A stretch of DNA of 9,618 bases from Cyanobacteriota bacterium. GTDB taxonomy: Bacteria; Cyanobacteriota; Cyanobacteriia; Phormidesmidales; Phormidesmidaceae. The notes below the pieces were generated by a model. The model was given only the letters and a program-made list of their open reading frames with translations. It was not told where the DNA came from and did not search any database. The stretch lies in the NCBI GenBank assembly GCA_027483425.1, contig JAIXUR010000373.1:1-9618 (forward strand), in the 5' to 3' direction. A program made the translations under genes and the position numbers. Positions 6,401 through 9,618 of this stretch are shown here, one piece after another (the stretch's first letter is position 1; each line of letters opens with the position of its first letter).

Positions 6401-7018
6401 ATGGCGTACAGCGACTTTACCCTGGCAACGGTGCGAGAGGCCTTTGGACTCACCCTAGAGGAAAAGCGTCACCTGTTTGCGGGGCTGGTTGGGGTTCCCC
6501 CCTCGGTGCGATTGCAGACGGACTTAGATGAGAACGGCCCCCTGGCGATCGCCATCAACAGCGAAAAGGCCCGGTCTGAGTTTTTGATTGCCCCGATTTT
6601 GGCGGAAATCAGGCGACAGGCCACCTCGCCAGTCAGCCTCTTTTCGGGGGTTGAGTTTAGTGTTGTTCCAGAACAGGGGCTGAAGGGATTTTGCGACTAT
6701 ATCCTCAGTCGCTCAACGGAGCAGTACTACATCACAGCGCCCGTGGCGGTGATCATTGAAGCCAAAAACGAAAACATCATCGCGGGGCTGGGGCAGTGCA
6801 TTGCTGCCATGGTGGCGGCCCAAATCTTTAATCAACGGGCTGGCAATGATGAGGCCAGCCTTTATGGTGCCGTAACCACCGGTACTAACTGGAAGTTTAT
6901 TACGCTTATCGGTACCTATGTGGCCATTGACGTAGACGAGTACTACATTAACCAAATCGATAAAATTCTGGCGATTCTCATGCAGCCCCTCTGTTCTGGG
7001 CCGATCTTAGTGACTTGA
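6401..7018 (+). CDS. PD-(D/E)XK nuclease-like conserved protein
   Basis: A 205-residue soluble protein of unknown function. Its pattern fits the PD-(D/E)XK nuclease fold: E60 in a helix (SEFLIAPIL), D99 in KGFCDYIL, the strand VAVIIEAKNE with E120-x-K122, then a helix with Q132 in GLGQCIAAMVAAQ. These are the order and spacing of the core catalytic residues in many restriction-like nucleases, and none is missing. The C-terminal part (TTGTNWKFITLIGTYVAID) forms the remaining strands. Similar single-domain proteins are common and mostly unnamed in cyanobacteria. The start is supported by GAGG (6392-6395) five bases before ATG, the best Shine-Dalgarno in the window. It follows the glycosyltransferase by 36 bp. 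No methyltransferase, helicase or toxin partner is adjacent, so a restriction role has no support here. Confidence 0.8.
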   Translation: MAYSDFTLATVREAFGLTLEEKRHLFAGLVGVPPSVRLQTDLDENGPLAIAINSEKARSEFLIAPILAEIRRQATSPVSLFSGVEFSVVPEQGLKGFCDYILSRSTEQYYITAPVAVIIEAKNENIIAGLGQCIAAMVAAQIFNQRAGNDEASLYGAVTTGTNWKFITLIGTYVAIDVDEYYINQIDKILAILMQPLCSGPILVT

Positions 7019-7077
7019 CATTAAGAATCTAAGCTACTCGCTGCACCAGCGCCCATAATTCTAGAATCGTCCCCTAA

Positions 7078-7207
7078 GAGGTTGTTTGAAACGCCAAAGA
7101 GCGTCTCAAGTTATACCTAGGTTGTAGGCTAATGTCCTCAAAACTCAGCGTTTTTGCTGTCTCTTGGTGGCAAACTATACCTGGGGCAACCCTTTTCAAA
7201 CAACCTC
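7078..7207. mobile_element. 130-bp MITE with TAA target-site duplication
   Basis: Perfect 14-bp terminal inverted repeats, GAGGTTGTTTGAAA (7078-7091) and TTTCAAACAACCTC (7194-7207), bound a non-coding interior. The element is flanked on both sides by TAA (7075-7077 and 7208-7210), a 3-bp target duplication of the TNA type known from IS5-superfamily elements. The interior also has partly matching segments: GTTATACCTAGGTTG near 7110 and CTATACCTGGGGCAA near 7175. It encodes no transposase and would need one supplied elsewhere. It sits between the nuclease-like gene and the membrane-protein gene, 24 bp before the latter's ATG, so it has probably displaced or replaced that gene's promoter. Confidence 0.8.
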
Positions 7208-7218
7208 TAAGACAGATA

Positions 7219-7244
7219 ATGGCTGATAATCATGGCTGATAATC
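7219..7244 (+). repeat. 13-bp tandem duplication containing the start codon
   Basis: ATGGCTGATAATC occurs twice in tandem (7219-7231 and 7232-7244). Only the second ATG (7232) opens the long frame. The first opens a six-codon frame, MADNHG then TGA (7219-7239), that overlaps the true start in another frame and could compete for ribosomes or couple translation. It lies just inside the right flank of the MITE. Confidence 0.85.
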
Positions 7245-9618
7245 GAGACCCCAACATTCGATTACAGCTCGATCTATCGCCCGACCAGCCGGGGCTGCTG
7301 GAGGGGTTAGACACCTGGCTGGGGCTGGGGCTGCTGTCTGACCAGCAGGTGCGAGACCTGTGTCAAAGCCATCTCAGTTGCGAACTGCTGCCGGAGGTGG
7401 CCCCTGAGATCGCCCCCGACCTGGCGTTTATCGAGGCTACCAATCCCTTCGACGAAGCTGAGGAATCCGTAATCGTGGGTGTCGCGGGGACGGCACCGAT
7501 CACCGATTTTGTCCCCGCCGAAGCGGCCTCCGCTTCCGGCGGAACCCGGCCCCGGCCCCGGCCGTCGCCCCCCCGCCCACTCACCCGTCCACCCTCCAAC
7601 CTCTGGCTCAACCGCCTGATGAGCGAGCTGAGCGTTGTGTGGCTGCTGGGACTGGGGGTGTTTCTGGTGGTGCTGTCGTCGGCGGTACTGGCCGCGACCC
7701 AGTGGGCCCGGTTTGATGCGGTGGGTCAGTACCTGGTGCTGATGGCCTATACCCTGGTGTTTTGGGGGGCGGGAGGGTGGTGTCGCCGCAGTCAAAATTT
7801 GCAGCTGACAGCTAAAACCTTGCAAATGATTACCCTGCTGCTGGTGCCGCTCAACTTTTGGGCGCTGGATGGGCTGGGGGTGTGGCGGGGCGGCGGGGTG
7901 ATAGTGGGGGCGATCGCCGTCCTTGTGCTCACCCTGGCGGCCCTGCAAGTGCTGCGTCAGCAGGACAGCACCCCCCTAGAGCAGGGCAACGCCCTGGGGC
8001 TAGCCTACCTGCACACCGGCTGGGGCCTGGCCGGTGTACCCATCCTGGCGGTCTATGCCGGGGTTGTGGGCAGTGCTGTCGCCATGGTCTACGGTCAGCG
8101 GCGGGCATCCCCTGGTCTGCGCTGGCCCACGGTGGCGATCACCGCCGCTCTGGGGCTGCTGCTGGCGCGGGGGCTAGGGGCCGAGCCCGGCCAACTGGGG
8201 CGGTTTGCCCTGGCCTTTGGGCTCTACGGCGCGACCTGGGTGTGGCTGGGGCAGCGGCGGCTCAGGCCTCAATCCAAGGACGCGAGTGGGCCTGCCACGG
8301 ATTCTCCCAGTGGCAGGGCCTATCGTTGGGGCATTGTCGTGGGGCGGGGGCTGCTGCTGTGGGGCTGGCTGCTGGCGATTCGCGAAGCGATCCCTGCGGG
8401 AATCGCAGACTGGCCAGCCCAAGCCTTTGCCGTCAGCCTGCTGGGGCTGGGGTTGCGCCGCCAGGCGCTGGGCCAGCTCGGTAAGCGGCGAGATTTACTG
8501 ATGGCTTATGCGATCGCCGTGCAACTGGCCTTTGTCGGCTGGGAGGTTCTACCCGAATCGTGGCGGCAATCCCTGTTGTCTCCCCTGGCCAGTTGGAGTG
8601 GGACTGGGTTTGGCCACTGGCCCCTGCTGGGCATTTCGCTATTTCCCTACGTGGTTGCCATGGTGGCCTTGGCCGACGGTTATTTGGGCCGGGGCAAGCC
8701 TAAGCTGGGCGACTTTAGCGACGGCATAGCCCTGGGCAGTAACGTCATCCTCACCGTCATTAGTCTGTTCAGCAGCCCCGTGCTGGTGGTGAACTTGATC
8801 GCGTCCACCGTCACCGCCCTGGTGGTGACCCTGCGGCGATCGCGAGCCGGATCGCCCCTGGCCCGTTGGCGCATTGTCGTCACCTACGGCCTGGGCCTGG
8901 CCAGCCTTGTGGCCGCCATTGGCCACCGCTGGCCGGGGCTATCCCTCGATCGCTGGTTGGTGGTGAGTGTGGTGCTGGCAACGGTGGCGCTGGTGCTCAG
9001 TAAGCTTTTGCCGACCCTCTGGGGCACCAGCGCCTGGCTCTACGGGGTAGGGCTATCGGCCCTCACCTACGCCCTGCTGTGGGGCCACCTGGTGGATAGC
9101 GGCTATCGCTCTGGGCTGAGCTGGCTGGGGCTGGTGATTCCGGTGGTGCTGGCGCTGATCGGTCGCCATCCGGCCAGCGTGTTGACCACGGGCCTGGCTC
9201 TGCCCTTTACCCTGGGTCTGCCCTGGACTCGACTGGTGGGTTTGGGCACCGCCACGGTGCTGACGGGAGCCAACAGTGTCGTCTATCGGCGGCCGGGGGT
9301 GGCGTTTTTGGCGGTGGGCGTGGCCCTGGGCTGGGTCTATGGTAGCCTGGCCGATTGGTTGCCTGGGTATCCCCGCGATGCCATCGACTGGGGCTGGGTC
9401 ACGGTGGGATTGATCGCCCTGCTGTGGGGAGCCTGGCGCTGGCCCTTGAACGTCCGGCGCAACCCCTCTCGGCTCGCCTCATCTCCCACCCCGGCCCCAG
9501 GCACCCCGCTGACCGACCTGTACCGGGTGGCCTGCGATCGCTGGGGTCTGATTCTCGCCCTGGGTTTGCTGATAGTGGCCACCGCCTTCACCGGCCTCTA
9601 CTACCTGGGCTGGCGAGA
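7232..9618 (+). CDS. Large polytopic membrane protein (DUF2157-like), 3' end outside window
   Basis: From ATG 7232 the frame stays open for 795 codons plus two bases to the right edge. Residues 1-125 are cytosolic-looking: a probable small helical domain (LLEGLDTWLGLGLLSDQQVRD, about 22-42), an acidic stretch and a proline-rich linker (RPRPRPSPPRP, 106-116). Then come many hydrophobic segments, beginning near 134-155, 165-183, 197-210, 222-241 and 268-288 and continuing to the edge, with short loops such as RRSRAGSPLARWR. I count at least 15 likely membrane passes. Cyanobacteria have very large proteins with such a head and many passes, often labelled DUF2157; this match is from memory. Function is unknown. 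No good Shine-Dalgarno precedes the start. Two palindromic repeats are embedded in frame. Confidence 0.85.
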   Translation, partial: MADNRDPNIRLQLDLSPDQPGLLEGLDTWLGLGLLSDQQVRDLCQSHLSCELLPEVAPEIAPDLAFIEATNPFDEAEESVIVGVAGTAPITDFVPAEAASASGGTRPRPRPSPPRPLTRPPSNLWLNRLMSELSVVWLLGLGVFLVVLSSAVLAATQWARFDAVGQYLVLMAYTLVFWGAGGWCRRSQNLQLTAKTLQMITLLLVPLNFWALDGLGVWRGGGVIVGAIAVLVLTLAALQVLRQQDSTPLEQGNALGLAYLHTGWGLAGVPILAVYAGVVGSAVAMVYGQRRASPGLRWPTVAITAALGLLLARGLGAEPGQLGRFALAFGLYGATWVWLGQRRLRPQSKDASGPATDSPSGRAYRWGIVVGRGLLLWGWLLAIREAIPAGIADWPAQAFAVSLLGLGLRRQALGQLGKRRDLLMAYAIAVQLAFVGWEVLPESWRQSLLSPLASWSGTGFGHWPLLGISLFPYVVAMVALADGYLGRGKPKLGDFSDGIALGSNVILTVISLFSSPVLVVNLIASTVTALVVTLRRSRAGSPLARWRIVVTYGLGLASLVAAIGHRWPGLSLDRWLVVSVVLATVALVLSKLLPTLWGTSAWLYGVGLSALTYALLWGHLVDSGYRSGLSWLGLVIPVVLALIGRHPASVLTTGLALPFTLGLPWTRLVGLGTATVLTGANSVVYRRPGVAFLAVGVALGWVYGSLADWLPGYPRDAIDWGWVTVGLIALLWGAWRWPLNVRRNPSRLASSPTPAPGTPLTDLYRVACDRWGLILALGLLIVATAFTGLYYLGWR
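7517..7540. repeat. Coding palindrome in the linker of the membrane protein
   Basis: GCCGAAGCGG (7517-7526), loop CCT, then CCGCTTCCGGC (7530-7540) form a 10-bp stem with one bulged C. It encodes about residues 96-103 (AEAASASG) in the low-complexity linker. Right after it, CCCGGC is repeated three times in tandem (7545-7562), encoding RPRPRP. The region looks like a site that tolerates insertions. Confidence 0.6.
8375..8406. repeat. In-frame cyanobacterial small dispersed palindrome
   Basis: A 32-bp clover-like palindrome: GCGATT (8375-8380) pairs with AATCGC (8401-8406), enclosing two small hairpins, CGC-GAA-GCG (8381-8389) and TCCC-TGC-GGGA (8391-8401, sharing one base). Sequences of this wording (GCGATCCC.GCGGG...) are familiar as dispersed repeats in Nostoc-type and related genomes. 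Here it is read in frame as AIREAIPAGIA (residues 382-392). Confidence 0.65.

Noticed and set aside
7058..7067. 10-bp palindrome ATTCTAGAAT near the MITE
   Set aside because: Short, AT-rich and alone; easily expected by chance.
7307..8484. Open frames at 7307-7948 (-) and 7858-8484 (+)
   Set aside because: Their translations are repetitive (H/Q/P/G- or A/G/R-rich) and overlap the continuous membrane-protein frame starting at 7232, which has natural composition.

Overview
The window is cyanobacterial. The palindrome GCGATCGC (HIP1) occurs at least seven times (2-9, 5623-5630, 6103-6110, 6545-6552, 7910-7917, 8510-8517, 8836-8843). Several genes read like cyanobacterial lineage proteins: a 659-residue HtpG, a 305-residue NAD kinase, a 90-residue conserved protein and a very large polytopic membrane protein. 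GC content is fairly high and strong Shine-Dalgarno sites are rare. A filamentous Leptolyngbya- or Nodosilinea-like genome would fit, but the sequence does not prove the genus.

Layout: (1) 1-172, the 5' end of a leftward gene of unknown function. (2) 288-1532, an ISAs1-family insertion sequence with one intact transposase. Its 43-bp inverted ends each carry a palindrome, and a hairpin covers the transposase start codon. (3) 1552-3531, htpG (Hsp90), leftward; its stop lies 19 bp beyond the IS end. (4) 3664-3936, a small conserved leftward protein. (5) 3937-4359, a divergent spacer of about 420 bp with several strong and partly exclusive hairpins. (6) 4360-5277, NAD kinase, then a hairpin and a (GGGT)4 G-quadruplex motif. 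(7) 5381-6364, a GT2 glycosyltransferase with an in-frame 18-bp tandem duplication just before its DxD motif. (8) 6401-7018, a single-domain PD-(D/E)XK-like protein. (9) 7078-7207, a 130-bp MITE with TAA target duplications. (10) 7232 to the right edge, the first 795 codons of a large multi-pass membrane protein that has no stop in the window. Its start codon lies in a 13-bp tandem duplication, and two palindromes are embedded in frame in its coding sequence.

The genes do not form one obvious pathway. This is ordinary chromosomal housekeeping and accessory content (chaperone, NADP supply, glycan synthesis). The most interesting signals are small-scale: mobile or palindromic insertions and short tandem duplications at functionally sensitive places (transposase start, glycosyltransferase active site, membrane-protein start). 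I found no CRISPR array, tRNA, rRNA or defence operon, and no convincing new multi-gene system.
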